From: Pandoraea bronchicola
Lineage (GTDB): Bacteria; Pseudomonadota; Gammaproteobacteria; Burkholderiales; Burkholderiaceae
NCBI RefSeq assembly: GCF_902459805.1
Contig: NZ_CABPST010000004.1
Location: 62,001-126,000 of the forward strand
DNA length: 64,000 bases
Reading direction: 5' to 3'
Shown: one piece after another, positions 1 through 7,714 of the stretch
How the letters are laid out: each line of letters starts with the position of its first letter
Position numbering within the stretch: position 1 is the stretch's first letter
Translations under genes and position numbers: made by a program
Notes under the pieces: generated by a model
Seen by the model: only the letters and a program-made list of their open reading frames with translations
What the model was told of the DNA's origin: nothing
The model's database searches: none

Positions 1-118
1 CCTCCTCCCACCGCTCGAGCCGAACCCCCTGATGCCGTGAGCCGGGGCACTATTTTTCTTAGCTGGCCGAACGCAACCTGTGCGGTATGCTTACGCGATT
101 CGACCAAAAGGAGACCCC

Positions 119-1288
119 ATGCGCTCACCTCTTCGTGGCATCCGTCTGACGGGCGTGCTGCTTGCCCTGACCCTGACCGGCGTAGTGACAGCGGCGCGTG
201 CCGACATCACTGTCGGCATCGATCTGTCGTCGACCGGCCCGGCGGCCGCCATCGGCATCGCCAGCAAGAACGCCATGCAACTTTGGCCTGACCAGATCGG
301 CGGTCAGAAAGCGCATTACGTCTTTCTCGACGACGGCTCCGACCCCGGCACGGCCGTGAAGAACGCGCGCAAGCTCATCAGCGAGAACAAGGTTGACGTC
401 ATCGTTGGCCCGAACATCACGCCGAGCGCGTTGGCCATGCTCGATCCGATTTCCGAGGCGGAAACGCCGATGATCACGTTGATCGGCTCGGCCGTGGCCG
501 TGGAGCCGCAGGATGCCAAGCGCCGCTGGGCGTTCAAGATGGCGGCAAACGATTCGGCGATGGCCGACGTGATGACGCGCTACATGGCGAACCACGGTAT
601 CAAGACGGTGGGTTTTATCGGCTTCGCTGATGCGTACGGCGAGAGCTGGTGGAAGGAGTTCTCGAAGTTTGCCGAACTGCGCAAGCTGAAGATCGTGGCG
701 CAGGAGCGCTTCAACCGGACGGACACGAGTGTCACGGGGCAGGTCTTGAAGCTGATGTCGAGCAAACCGGACGCCATTCTGGTTGCCGGGTCGGGCACCC
801 CTGCCGCGCTGCCGCAGCGCACGCTGCAGGAGCGTGGCTATACCGGGAAGATCTATCAGACGCACGGCATTGCCACCTACGACTTCGTTCGTGTGGGCGG
901 CAAGGACGTGGAAGGCACGCTGTTCCCGACGCAGCCGGGTGTGGTCGCCAAGACATTGCCGGCCGGGCATCCTGCGCGCACGGCCGCGTTGGCCTTCACG
1001 AAGAAGTACGAGGCCAAGTACGGTGCCGACACTGTCACGCAGTTCGCCGCCGACGCCTATGGCGTGTGGGATCTGCTCAACAACGCCGTGCCACGCGCTG
1101 CAAAGGTGGCGGCACCGGGCACGCCCGCATTCCGGACAGCGCTTCGCGACGCGCTTGAGTCCACACACAATCTCGCGATCCCGAACGGCATCATGAATCT
1201 GAGCCCGCAGGATCACGTTGGGCTGGATCAGCGCGCGGGGGTGATGGGCCAGATCAAGAACGGCAAGTTCGTCTACGTTTCGGACTGA
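119..1288 (+). CDS. ABC transporter substrate-binding protein (type I periplasmic, Leu/Ile/Val-like)
   Basis: Periplasmic solute-binding protein of 389 residues. A Sec signal peptide runs to about residue 28 and ends at an ARA cleavage site before the mature DITVGIDLS start. The rest has the two-lobed type I binding-protein pattern (GPNITPSA, GFIGFADAYGE), as in branched-chain amino acid or aromatic-acid uptake. The ATG at 119 is chosen because AAAAGGAGA lies 4 bases upstream and the signal peptide begins there; an earlier in-frame codon at 80 lacks this. No permease or ATPase lies beside it within the window. A dehydrogenase gene follows after 7 bases, so the two are probably co-transcribed. 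The ligand is unknown. Confidence 0.9.
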   Translation: MRSPLRGIRLTGVLLALTLTGVVTAARADITVGIDLSSTGPAAAIGIASKNAMQLWPDQIGGQKAHYVFLDDGSDPGTAVKNARKLISENKVDVIVGPNITPSALAMLDPISEAETPMITLIGSAVAVEPQDAKRRWAFKMAANDSAMADVMTRYMANHGIKTVGFIGFADAYGESWWKEFSKFAELRKLKIVAQERFNRTDTSVTGQVLKLMSSKPDAILVAGSGTPAALPQRTLQERGYTGKIYQTHGIATYDFVRVGGKDVEGTLFPTQPGVVAKTLPAGHPARTAALAFTKKYEAKYGADTVTQFAADAYGVWDLLNNAVPRAAKVAAPGTPAFRTALRDALESTHNLAIPNGIMNLSPQDHVGLDQRAGVMGQIKNGKFVYVSD

Positions 1289-1295
1289 TCGCGGC

Positions 1296-2180
1296 ATGAC
1301 GACATACACCGTAGCGTTTATTGGGCTGGGCGCCATGGGCGGCCAGATGGTTCGTCATTTGATGGCGGCGGGGCATCGGTTGCACGTGTATGCGCGCCGG
1401 CCCGAGGCCGCCGCGCCGTTCGTCGAACAGGGGGCGAAGGCGTTCGAGACGCCCGCGCAAGCGGCAGCGGAGGCTGACTTCGTCGTGACCAACGTCACGA
1501 CCACGCAGGATGTGGAAGAGGTGCTGCTCGGCGCGCAGGGCGTGGTTCATGGGGCGAGCCCGGGCACCGTCTGCATTGATCACAGCACGATTTCGGCGGA
1601 GGCGACGCGGCGCATGGCGGCGCGTCTGGCGCGCCACGAGATTCAGCTCGTGGATGCGCCCGTGTCCGGCGGTCCGTCACGTGCGGCCGATGCGTCGCTG
1701 TCGATCATGGTCGGCGCGCCACGCGACGTCTTCGAGAAGGTCAAGCCGCTGTTGTCGGTGCTGGGCACGACGATCACGCATGTGGGTGACGTTGGGGCGG
1801 GTCAGGTGGCAAAGGCTTGCAACCAGATCGTTCAGGTGATCAATATTCAGGGCATTGCCGAGGCGATGCTGTTCGCGGCGCGCAATGGCGTGGATCAGGA
1901 CAAGGTCATCGAGGCGATTTCGAACGGTCTGGCGGGCAGCCGGATGCTCGACATGATGGGTCCCAAGATGGCACATCGGGATTTTTCAGCCGGGATCGAA
2001 GCCCGTCTGCACGACAAGGATTTCACGATGATCCTGGACGCCGTGGCTGACGCAGGGCTATCGCTGCCCGCGCTGACGCTGGTGAAGGGGCAGTTGTCCG
2101 CATTGATGGAGAACGGTTGGGGCCGTGACGATACCTCGTCGTTGCTACGCGTTCTGGAGGGGCAACAGCAAGTTCACTGA
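1296..2180 (+). CDS. NAD(P)-dependent oxidoreductase, beta-hydroxyacid dehydrogenase family
   Basis: A 294-residue enzyme of the 3-hydroxyisobutyrate dehydrogenase / tartronate semialdehyde reductase family. An N-terminal Rossmann fold shows GLGAMGG at residues 10-16. The substrate-binding box DAPVSGG is at 120-126. The catalytic lysine lies in GAGQVAK (K173), followed by N177. Length is normal for the family. It is predicted to oxidise a short beta-hydroxyacid or reduce the semialdehyde in the cytoplasm. It sits 7 bases after a solute-binding protein gene, which suggests uptake and turnover of the same compound. Motifs do not separate the substrates within this family. It ends 120 bp before the tRNA gene into which the island inserted. 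Confidence 0.92.
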   Translation: MTTYTVAFIGLGAMGGQMVRHLMAAGHRLHVYARRPEAAAPFVEQGAKAFETPAQAAAEADFVVTNVTTTQDVEEVLLGAQGVVHGASPGTVCIDHSTISAEATRRMAARLARHEIQLVDAPVSGGPSRAADASLSIMVGAPRDVFEKVKPLLSVLGTTITHVGDVGAGQVAKACNQIVQVINIQGIAEAMLFAARNGVDQDKVIEAISNGLAGSRMLDMMGPKMAHRDFSAGIEARLHDKDFTMILDAVADAGLSLPALTLVKGQLSALMENGWGRDDTSSLLRVLEGQQQVH

Positions 2181-2197
2181 ATCCTGGCGGGGCGGGC

Positions 2198-2226
2198 TTG
2201 TGGCCGAGAGAAATTTCGGTCATAAT
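2198..2226 (+). promoter_or_regulatory. putative sigma70 promoter of tRNA-Leu
   Basis: TTGTGG (2198-2203), a 17-base spacer and CATAAT (2221-2226) lie about 75 bp before the tRNA. Spacing is ideal and both boxes are near consensus. Because it lies left of the tRNA it belongs to the chromosome and would not be disturbed by island insertion. Confidence 0.4.
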
Positions 2227-2300
2227 CTCGCCTTCGTCCGGTGAGCCCTCAGGTTCCTCGAACGAATCACGCTGCGACACCGCTCGGTGAACGCACACCT

Positions 2301-2385
2301 GCCCAGGTGGTGAAATTGGTAGACGCAGGGGACTCAAAATCCCCCGCCGCAAGGCGTGCCGGTTCGATTCCGGCCCTGGGCACCA
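2301..2385 (+). tRNA. tRNA-Leu (anticodon CAA)
   Basis: A complete 85-base class II tRNA. The acceptor strands GCCCAGG (2301-2307) and CCTGGGC (2375-2381) pair perfectly, with discriminator A and an encoded CCA (2383-2385). The D-arm has TGGTGAAATTGGTAGA. The anticodon stem GGGGA/TCCCC encloses loop CTCAAAA, giving anticodon CAA. A short variable arm is followed by the T-arm GGTTCGATTCC. Its 3' part is duplicated at 29853-29914, so this gene is the integration site of the island. Confidence 0.97.
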
Positions 2386-2389
2386 CAAG
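2327..2389. repeat. attL: tRNA-Leu 3' direct repeat, left end of the island
   Basis: 63 bases from the anticodon stem through the CCA plus CAAG. They recur at 29853-29914 with one base missing in the GGG of the acceptor strand. The tRNA stays complete on this side because the incoming element brought the missing 3' half, a classic outcome of tyrosine-integrase insertion at a tRNA gene. Confidence 0.93.
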
Positions 2390-2760
2390 AAATTCCCTCA
2401 GCATTTTCAAGTAGTTCTGGAGCACGAAGTAATTTCCAGCTCAAGACTATTAGCTCGCGAGATTTTTACTGTGTACAGAACCGTACACAGAATCGCCGGG
2501 GATTGAAATCGCTGAGAGGATAGTTGGCATTTTCGACGCGAGTGAAAAGCTCAAGCCGAATCCCTATCGAATTCTATAAATCGATAGATAAATGTCATCG
2601 AAATTCCCCCAATCATCCCCCTCCAATCTCGCTATACGACATCAGACGTAAAAGTACGTCACCGGACCTCGATGGAGCCACCCACTTCGTCGAACGAGGC
2701 ATATTGAGATATTGAGGACACATTTCCGGATTTGCTCCCTTGGGGAAATGGAAATGCGTG
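2390..2760. other. left island end, non-coding, with an inverted repeat
   Basis: About 370 AT-rich bases between attL and the alpA-like gene. No convincing reading frame is present. It contains the CTGTGTAC/GTACACAG inverted repeat annotated separately and would be expected to hold integrase or excisionase arm sites and the promoter for the alpA-repC pair. A small 63-codon frame at 2524-2715 has unlikely composition and no ribosome site. Confidence 0.6.
2469..2490. promoter_or_regulatory. inverted repeat, candidate integrase/excisionase arm site (left)
   Basis: CTGTGTAC, a 6-base loop, then GTACACAG: 8-bp perfect arms about 80 bp inside attL. The right half extends into GTACACAGAATCG (2483-2495), which recurs exactly at 29720-29732 just inside the right end. 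Sharing between both ends suggests a recombination-protein site rather than a local promoter element. Confidence 0.45.
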
Positions 2761-2955
2761 ATGAACACTGCAGACTCGCTGCTTCGCCTGCCCGAAGTAC
2801 TCGCCATCATCCCCGTGTCGCGTGCGACATGGTACGAAGGCATCAAGTCTGGCCGCTTCCCGGCCCAAGTGAAACTCGGCCCCCGCATCGCTGCGTGGCG
2901 CCGTAGCGATATCGACCGCCTGCTCGCATCCCTCGCCAGCGGAGATGCCGCATGA
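2761..2955 (+). CDS. alpA: AlpA-like helix-turn-helix regulator / excisionase
   Basis: A 64-residue protein with a MerR/AlpA-type winged helix: an LRLPEVLAI helix, VSRATWYEGIKSG as the recognition part, then FPAQVKLGPRIAAWRRSDID. AlpA proteins activate integrase expression or act as recombination directionality factors in P4-like prophages and satellites. The start is the ATG at 2761; an in-frame TTG at 2740 would add seven unlikely residues. Its stop overlaps the start of the next gene by four bases (ATGA), so the two are translationally coupled. It is 26 kb from the integrase on the same element, consistent with a controller at the opposite end. Confidence 0.85.
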   Translation: MNTADSLLRLPEVLAIIPVSRATWYEGIKSGRFPAQVKLGPRIAAWRRSDIDRLLASLASGDAA

Positions 2956-3818
2956 GCAAGCATGCTCCGACGTACGCGAAGCTCGCGCATGCGATTGTGC
3001 ACATTCCCGGGCTATTCCGAAGTTTGGCGCCCGGTGAGCGGCGCGCCACCAAGCACGACGTTTCACACCAACTTGGCGAGGTGTCAGTCAGGTGCATCGG
3101 CTTTGAACCCCTCGACGCTGTCGACCTACGAGTCTTGCAGGGCGTAGTTTCGATTGTCACGTCTGAACTGGCGAGCGTTCGCCCTCTTCTTCGTGATGGC
3201 CGGACCCATAAGGCGTCGCTGATGCTAGCGGGCACCCAAATGACCGAGCGAGTGCTTGGTGCGCGCTTCAACCTTGCGGCACTGGCCCGTTCGTCAGGAT
3301 TCGACCAAGGCGGAAGTGCTTACCAAAAGATTCGAGCCTCACTCCAACGCCTGTCAAATGTCTCCGTTGTTCTGAAACGCGAGAACCAGCAGGGCTCGTG
3401 TCATCTGGTCGGCAATTATGTGTTGGACCAACACACTGGCGAGCTCGTCATGTCGCTAAGTCCGCTACTCTCAGCGGCCGTCCTCGCAAGGCGAGGGTAT
3501 TTGCGAATCAACATGAGTGAGGTGCGTCTGCTGAAGAAGGAGGTTGCGCTCCTGCTCCACAACCGCCTCCACTGGATAAACCAAGGCACTGCGCGCCACG
3601 TAACACTGGACACGCTCATTTTGTATGCGTACCCGGATGCCCAAACCGGCACGACACTACGAAAGCGCAGGAAGGCGGTGCGCGATTCCCTCGGAGAACT
3701 TCGACGCATCGGCTGGTCTGTAACTGAGACATCGAAAGAAAAATTTTGCATCAGCCGCCCCCTCCGCTCCGTAGCCGACCGCCCGCAAACCTCTTCGGTC
3801 AGTACGTCAAATTGGTAA
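2952..3818 (+). CDS. repC: IncQ RepC-like replication initiator
   Basis: A 288-residue protein that I recognise as the IncQ-type RepC family: origin-binding initiators built of winged helices. Visible features are the GSAYQKIRASLQRLSNVSV helix region, LVMSLSPLLSAAVL, and the basic LRKRRKAVRDSLGELRRIGW near the C-terminus. It starts in a 4-bp overlap with alpA. Three 22-23-bp-spaced repeats begin inside its last codons (3806) and continue downstream, followed by an AT-rich stretch: the arrangement expected of an iteron origin. No RepA helicase or RepB primase gene is visible, so host or helper functions would be needed. Family assignment is from memory of the motif pattern, and function on this element is inferred. 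Confidence 0.75.
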   Translation: MSKHAPTYAKLAHAIVHIPGLFRSLAPGERRATKHDVSHQLGEVSVRCIGFEPLDAVDLRVLQGVVSIVTSELASVRPLLRDGRTHKASLMLAGTQMTERVLGARFNLAALARSSGFDQGGSAYQKIRASLQRLSNVSVVLKRENQQGSCHLVGNYVLDQHTGELVMSLSPLLSAAVLARRGYLRINMSEVRLLKKEVALLLHNRLHWINQGTARHVTLDTLILYAYPDAQTGTTLRKRRKAVRDSLGELRRIGWSVTETSKEKFCISRPLRSVADRPQTSSVSTSNW

Positions 3819-3866
3819 CGGGGGTCGCGTCAAATTGGTAACGGCCGCACGTCAAATTGGCAACGC
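3806..3866. repeat. three iteron-like direct repeats
   Basis: CGTCAAATTGGTAACG occurs at 3806-3821 and 3829-3844, and with one T-to-C change at 3851-3866. Spacing is 23 and 22 bp, two helical turns, so all copies face the same side of the helix. The first copy lies within the 3' end of the repC-like gene. This is what initiator-binding iterons look like. Confidence 0.8.
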
Positions 3867-4426
3867 CTCGATTTTGGGCACAGGCAAGAATCCCAGTGAA
3901 TTGAGACCTGTTTTCGACGATGCGGCCCTGCGCCTGAATGCGGTCAAGGTTATTTATCTGATGTGTTTTTTTATTAATCAATAGCCCCGCGCAACAACGC
4001 CCGAACAGTTGCGCGGCATCTCGCTCACCAAAGCACAACTCCACTCCGGCACGGCACGAGATAGTCGACGTCGTGGATTTTGCCTGCGGCGCGGCAGCCA
4101 GGGTGAGCGGCACTGAGGCCCGCACTTCCCCTCGCAAGAGAGAATCGGAGCCCGCAGGTCACCATGGCGCGACTTGAAGCGCAGCACCGTCGCAGCATTT
4201 ACTGTCGTCCCGCCTAGTTGCCGACAAACCTTCGCCTACCAAGTTTCTCCTCCACCGAAGCTACTAGGTAGCTGAAATAACAAGGCTCCTTGGTTCGGCA
4301 TTTCGATGTTTCGAAGGCCAGCAGACGACGTTTGGGAGCAGGCTCAACAAAAAATGGGATTTATCTCGTTGACCTTGAGAAGGGGCAAGCAAAAAATCGA
4401 AGGTTTATTCCTGCCGGCGGCGTCCA
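3867..4426. other. non-coding region between repC-like gene and T6SS cassette
   Basis: About 560 bases with no supported gene. The left part holds the AT-rich element. Short frames here (for example 4290-4544) have no ribosome-binding site and unlikely composition. The promoter of the PAAR cassette should lie near its right end. Confidence 0.5.
3949..3983. other. AT-rich stretch, candidate origin unwinding element
   Basis: About 35 bases, nearly all A/T with a T7 run, begin some 80 bp after the last iteron. Iteron origins usually pair the repeats with such an easily melted region. There is no independent evidence that it functions as one. Confidence 0.45.
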
Positions 4427-5098
4427 ATGGAAAGCCAACAAGCTCTCGATGTCAAAGATACTAAACGCTTCCTCTCGCAAGACCCGGAGCTCTATCTCGC
4501 AGTCTGCAACACGCCGACGGAAGAATGTCAGGACCGAGTCGTAGTGCGATGCTCAACCGCACCGTTTGGTAAGTGCATCGACGCGTACCTGACGCCTGTG
4601 GACGCTGCAATTAGTGCCTGGTGGTCAAGCAGTCAGGATATTGAATATCAGGTACTGCCATCCTCCCGCTTTGACCCCTCCGAGTTCGTTGCGGATTTCG
4701 GGCGTTTGGTGATGCACATCCAGTTGGGATACGCAGCTAAGAACGGCCAAATCATTTCTCACGCGGAAGGGCGTCCTGCCGGCATGGGGATGATAGAAGT
4801 GCAACACTTTTGCCCTGGCGAAACGCCTCGAATCGAGTACTCGATGGACGAGGAGACGAGCCTGGTTGTATCCAAGCTGTTCTCGGCCTCAGGTCTCCCG
4901 AGTTATCGCGAAACGTTCGATTTGCTCCGCGTGTGGTCCACATTTCAACTCGAGCAATCGGTGCGTGCCGCCGCTCGGTCGATGCGCCGTTTGCTGCCCC
5001 CAAAGACTGAAAGCAATCAAGTCGCGTTCTTCAACCCTTTTGACGAGAAGTGGATGTTCCTCCCCGCCTCCGCGCTGTTGCCGGCGGAGACGACATGA
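4427..5098 (+). CDS. hypothetical protein, first gene of the PAAR cassette (possible T6SS adaptor)
   Basis: A 223-residue soluble protein that I do not recognise. There is no signal peptide or membrane segment. The C-terminal part contains FNPFDEKWMFLP, and the middle is rich in aromatic residues. It overlaps the next gene by ATGA (5095-5098), so it is translationally coupled to a PAAR spike-tip protein. T6SS effector adaptors often occupy the position just upstream of the tip or effector gene, which makes an adaptor role plausible. That rests on position only; I see no DUF4123 or DUF2169 signature. The ATG at 4427 is the only usable start after an in-frame stop at 4376, and its ribosome site is weak. 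Confidence 0.6.
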   Translation: MESQQALDVKDTKRFLSQDPELYLAVCNTPTEECQDRVVVRCSTAPFGKCIDAYLTPVDAAISAWWSSSQDIEYQVLPSSRFDPSEFVADFGRLVMHIQLGYAAKNGQIISHAEGRPAGMGMIEVQHFCPGETPRIEYSMDEETSLVVSKLFSASGLPSYRETFDLLRVWSTFQLEQSVRAAARSMRRLLPPKTESNQVAFFNPFDEKWMFLPASALLPAETT

Positions 5099-5679
5099 AA
5101 CGCTATTTCATCATGGTCGGCGACAAAACAACTCGCAATGGCGTTGTCATTGAGGGCGAGCCGCGGGCACGTAATCAGACCACTCCGTTCTCGACACTCG
5201 GAAGCAAAGTTTATTGCCCCGCCTGCAAAACCACCGGGTTCATTGTTGGTGCCGGCCCTTCTCGTCGAGCTCAATTCCTCGGCAAGCTTGTAGCGCTGGA
5301 TGGCGACCTATGTCGCTGTGAATGCGACCCGCCCCCTCGTTTGATTGCCTCACAGCGAGCGGCGTGCATAAGTTTTGATGCCAAGGAACTCTCGGCTCTA
5401 GGCTACGACCATTTTGGTAACCCCTTACCGGTATCCGAATCCGGCGATAGGTTCATCTCATTCCGGTTGGTCGACGACCATTCCCTAGCAGGGCTTCGGT
5501 GTATTGCACATTTCAACAATGGATTGACAAGCACTGGAACGATTGACGCAGACAACCGCCTTCACATCGAGAATCCGGCCGGTTCAAGCTGCCGACAAAT
5601 CGAATTTGGGTTCCCAGATTCGGGCCCCAGTAGCGTTCTGTGCGACGCGTTCATTCAAACCTTAGCTTCCCAGGAATAA
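5095..5679 (+). CDS. PAAR-domain protein, T6SS spike tip (first copy)
   Basis: A 194-residue protein with an N-terminal PAAR domain (about 1-90): MVGDKTTRNGVVIEGEP, VYCPACKTTGFIVGAGP and DGDLCRCECDPPPRLIAS are the characteristic beta-strands and metal-binding Cys positions. About 100 residues follow with a SLAGLRCIAHFNNGLTS segment. PAAR proteins sharpen the VgrG spike and carry effectors on the T6SS needle. A paralogue with the same two-part layout follows at 6959, so the tail is a shared domain. The start at 5095 (MKRYFIMVGD) is chosen over a longer frame because it overlaps the upstream stop by four bases and matches the family N-terminus. The gene for the probable effector starts four bases after its stop. 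Confidence 0.88.
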   Translation: MKRYFIMVGDKTTRNGVVIEGEPRARNQTTPFSTLGSKVYCPACKTTGFIVGAGPSRRAQFLGKLVALDGDLCRCECDPPPRLIASQRAACISFDAKELSALGYDHFGNPLPVSESGDRFISFRLVDDHSLAGLRCIAHFNNGLTSTGTIDADNRLHIENPAGSSCRQIEFGFPDSGPSSVLCDAFIQTLASQE

Positions 5680-5683
5680 TCGG

Positions 5684-6571
5684 ATGTCTACAGCAAGTGC
5701 AGCTCAAGCGTCTCGGGACGACAGCGCCATTTCCTTCGCGGGCCCGTTCGAAGTGAACAAGGAGCATGAGGTTCCGGGCATCCTTGACACAGCGCTTTCG
5801 CAGTTTGTGGCGACAGCTCAAAAGATTGCCATCGACTTCATCCAAGACGCACAAGCTCGCGCAGAGTACATGCGTCAAATTGGCGAGATTCCAAAATTAG
5901 TGCGCGCTGAGGTTGCGGCGGGCCGCGTGGGCGTGGCAGAGGGAGTGGTTTTTGCGCAGACGATGCGCAACCAAATAATGATGGAGACGCGTGCCGCGAC
6001 GTCGGCTGGCACAAAGGCCATCATCGAAACGTACAAGCGGGAAGGCAGGTCAAAATCATTCTTGCTTGAAAAGTACAGTGTCATGATTGCCGACCCAGGT
6101 GCTAAGGCGCGAATGTCGCCAGAAGCGTTGAACGATTACGTGCAGTCGATTGCAGACGGCAAGCGGCCCAGTGTCTTCCAACAACTGACACAAGAACAGC
6201 GCAGCCGGGTCTACTACGCCATCATCGATGCGGCAGGAAAGGACAGCGCCAAGTTCAGTACTCGGGCAGTACGTTTGGCCGCAGCGGGAAAAGTCTTTAC
6301 CGCGCTGACCACTATTTTGGTATTGACGGAAATTTTCAATGCGAAAGACAAAGTTCAGGAAATTAACCGTCAAGGCTCAATTTTGGGAGGGTCATTGATG
6401 GGGGGCGTTGCGGGTAGTGCGCTCGTGTCCCCCGTTTGCGGCCCAGGGGCTCCGATTTGTGCGTTCGTTTTGATTCTCGTGGGTGGAATGGCGGGCGGAA
6501 CAGTCGCGGAGAAGGTCAACGACCTTTACCAAGAAGAATTGCGGCATTTTCGAGGTTGGAGAATCAAATGA
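5684..6571 (+). CDS. putative T6SS effector with hydrophobic/glycine-zipper C-terminus
   Basis: A 295-residue protein located between PAAR and immunity-like genes. The first 200 residues are helical and charged. A hydrophobic helix lies near 205-225 (VFTALTTILVLTEIF). Then comes a glycine-rich membrane stretch near 232-275 (GGSLMGGVAGSAL, LILVGGMAGGTVAEKV), a glycine-zipper pattern seen in pore-forming or membrane-inserting toxins. There is no nuclease or hydrolase motif. It starts four bases after the first PAAR gene, and its stop overlaps the next ATG (ATGA). A membrane-acting toxin role is inferred from context and composition and is not established. Confidence 0.72.
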   Translation: MSTASAAQASRDDSAISFAGPFEVNKEHEVPGILDTALSQFVATAQKIAIDFIQDAQARAEYMRQIGEIPKLVRAEVAAGRVGVAEGVVFAQTMRNQIMMETRAATSAGTKAIIETYKREGRSKSFLLEKYSVMIADPGAKARMSPEALNDYVQSIADGKRPSVFQQLTQEQRSRVYYAIIDAAGKDSAKFSTRAVRLAAAGKVFTALTTILVLTEIFNAKDKVQEINRQGSILGGSLMGGVAGSALVSPVCGPGAPICAFVLILVGGMAGGTVAEKVNDLYQEELRHFRGWRIK

Positions 6572-6969
6572 CCGACTCGGCACGCAGAAACTGCTGGATT
6601 ACGCTTTCAGACCTTTTCGTTGACAACGTGGTGGATGTCCGAAGGGTCGCGTTTCAGTTGGTAAAGCATTGCCAGCCAATGACCGACGAGGACATCCGGC
6701 GAGCATTCTTTTACGAGGTGGCGCCCGTTCTCGGACCTCAAACGCTCTCCCCTGCGCCATTGGTATGGACCGAGTTTGATTCAGATGGGGTAATCGAAGA
6801 TGTGACAGCGCGAATCCAGCGTCGTGCTTTGAGCCCGTTCTTCCATATGCGTTGCCTGATTGGCGATTTCGCGTGCCGACTATGGTTTGCATCCATTTGG
6901 AAGGACGTGGCCAAGGCCGTTGCCGAGGAACGTCACTCGAGCCAAGCTGGAGATATGAATGCGCCGTAA
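6568..6969 (+). CDS. DUF7079-like probable immunity protein
   Basis: A 133-residue acidic soluble protein. The block CWITLSDLFVD followed by FYEVAPVLGPQTLS matches my memory of the DUF7079 family, small proteins often found beside polymorphic toxins. It begins in a 4-bp overlap with the putative effector, the usual arrangement that keeps toxin and antidote in step. Its end overlaps the second PAAR start by 11 bases. Here the N-terminus is set at 6568 (MTDSARRN) and not at an upstream frame start, because the homologous block begins directly after it. The binding partner is presumed to be the 5684 product. Confidence 0.72.
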   Translation: MTDSARRNCWITLSDLFVDNVVDVRRVAFQLVKHCQPMTDEDIRRAFFYEVAPVLGPQTLSPAPLVWTEFDSDGVIEDVTARIQRRALSPFFHMRCLIGDFACRLWFASIWKDVAKAVAEERHSSQAGDMNAP

Positions 6970-7540
6970 CTTCTTACTTAAAGGGGACCAATCTACGAAC
7001 GGCGGCACTGTTCTAGAAGGAGACCCGACGTTCACGTGTGACGGCATTCCCGTGGCATTTCACGGCGCAAAAGTCTATTGCCCTGAATGCAAGTCGACAG
7101 GGGCAATTGTTGGGTCCGGGCCAACGCTGAGCATGACAAACGAGAAAGGTCAGCAGCAAGCCTTGGAGGGAGACTTGTGCGTTTGCAAATGCGAACCACC
7201 TCCAAGAATGCTGGCGTCGCGCCGAGACACGTTCCTGGACTTATCGGTTGAGCAGTTGACGCAGCAAGGATACGACGCAAGCGGCCGCAGACAACCGCCG
7301 ACCGCTCCCACCCAACGCGGACGTCTTGTGTTCAAGTCGCGCGACGGGTTCTCGGTTGCTGGCCTGCGATGCCGGGCGTATTTTTCCGACGGCTCATCTG
7401 CTGACGGCGTGTTCGACGGGCAGAATCGCCTTGTCTTCGACGATGTTTCGGCGCTCGACTGTCGCCACCTAAGAGTAATGGCTGCCGCCCCCGTGCATGG
7501 CTCCATGTGCGATTCCTTCCTGGATGCGATTGCACGATAG
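6959..7540 (+). CDS. PAAR-domain protein, T6SS spike tip (second copy)
   Basis: 193 residues, a paralogue of the 5095 gene. The PAAR half shows VYCPECKSTGAIVGSGP and EGDLCVCKCEPPPRMLAS. The C-terminal half shows FSVAGLRCRAYFSDGSS and ends with an MCDSFLDAI segment like the first copy. It starts inside the end of the immunity gene (11-base overlap) and so belongs to the same operon. No toxin gene follows it; the next gene is convergent. The pair probably arose by duplication of a PAAR-toxin-immunity unit, or it serves as an alternative tip. No VgrG, Hcp or sheath gene is in the window, so it would depend on a T6SS encoded elsewhere. Confidence 0.88.
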   Translation: MRRNFLLKGDQSTNGGTVLEGDPTFTCDGIPVAFHGAKVYCPECKSTGAIVGSGPTLSMTNEKGQQQALEGDLCVCKCEPPPRMLASRRDTFLDLSVEQLTQQGYDASGRRQPPTAPTQRGRLVFKSRDGFSVAGLRCRAYFSDGSSADGVFDGQNRLVFDDVSALDCRHLRVMAAAPVHGSMCDSFLDAIAR

Positions 7541-7637
7541 CGACGAGCGCGAACCGAAACCAACGCCCATCAAAGCTGGATAGGGGTAGAAAGGGATACG
7601 ACAACGGTTGCGTGGTTACTCACTCCAGTCATACCTA

Positions 7638-7686
7638 CCCCAGCGCGTACTTCACAGCATCAGTTGCTGCTTTTCGTGCGCTGGGG
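7638..7686. terminator. long-loop hairpin between convergent genes
   Basis: CCCCAGCGC (7638-7646) pairs perfectly with GCGCTGGGG (7678-7686) across a 31-base loop that itself holds a CAGC/GCTG stem. It lies between the plus-strand PAAR gene and the minus-strand gene that ends at 7715. No clear T-run follows, so a terminator role is only likely by position. Confidence 0.4.
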
Positions 7687-7714
7687 CGACGGCCACTAGC
7701 CCCGAATCACTCAC

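Noticed and set aside
125-1336. A 403-codon minus-strand frame opposite the first binding-protein gene
   Set aside because: Antisense shadow of a gene with signal peptide and family motifs.
3799-4137. 112-codon minus-strand frame over the iterons
   Set aside because: It crosses the iterons and AT-rich element, has no ribosome site and encodes no recognisable feature.
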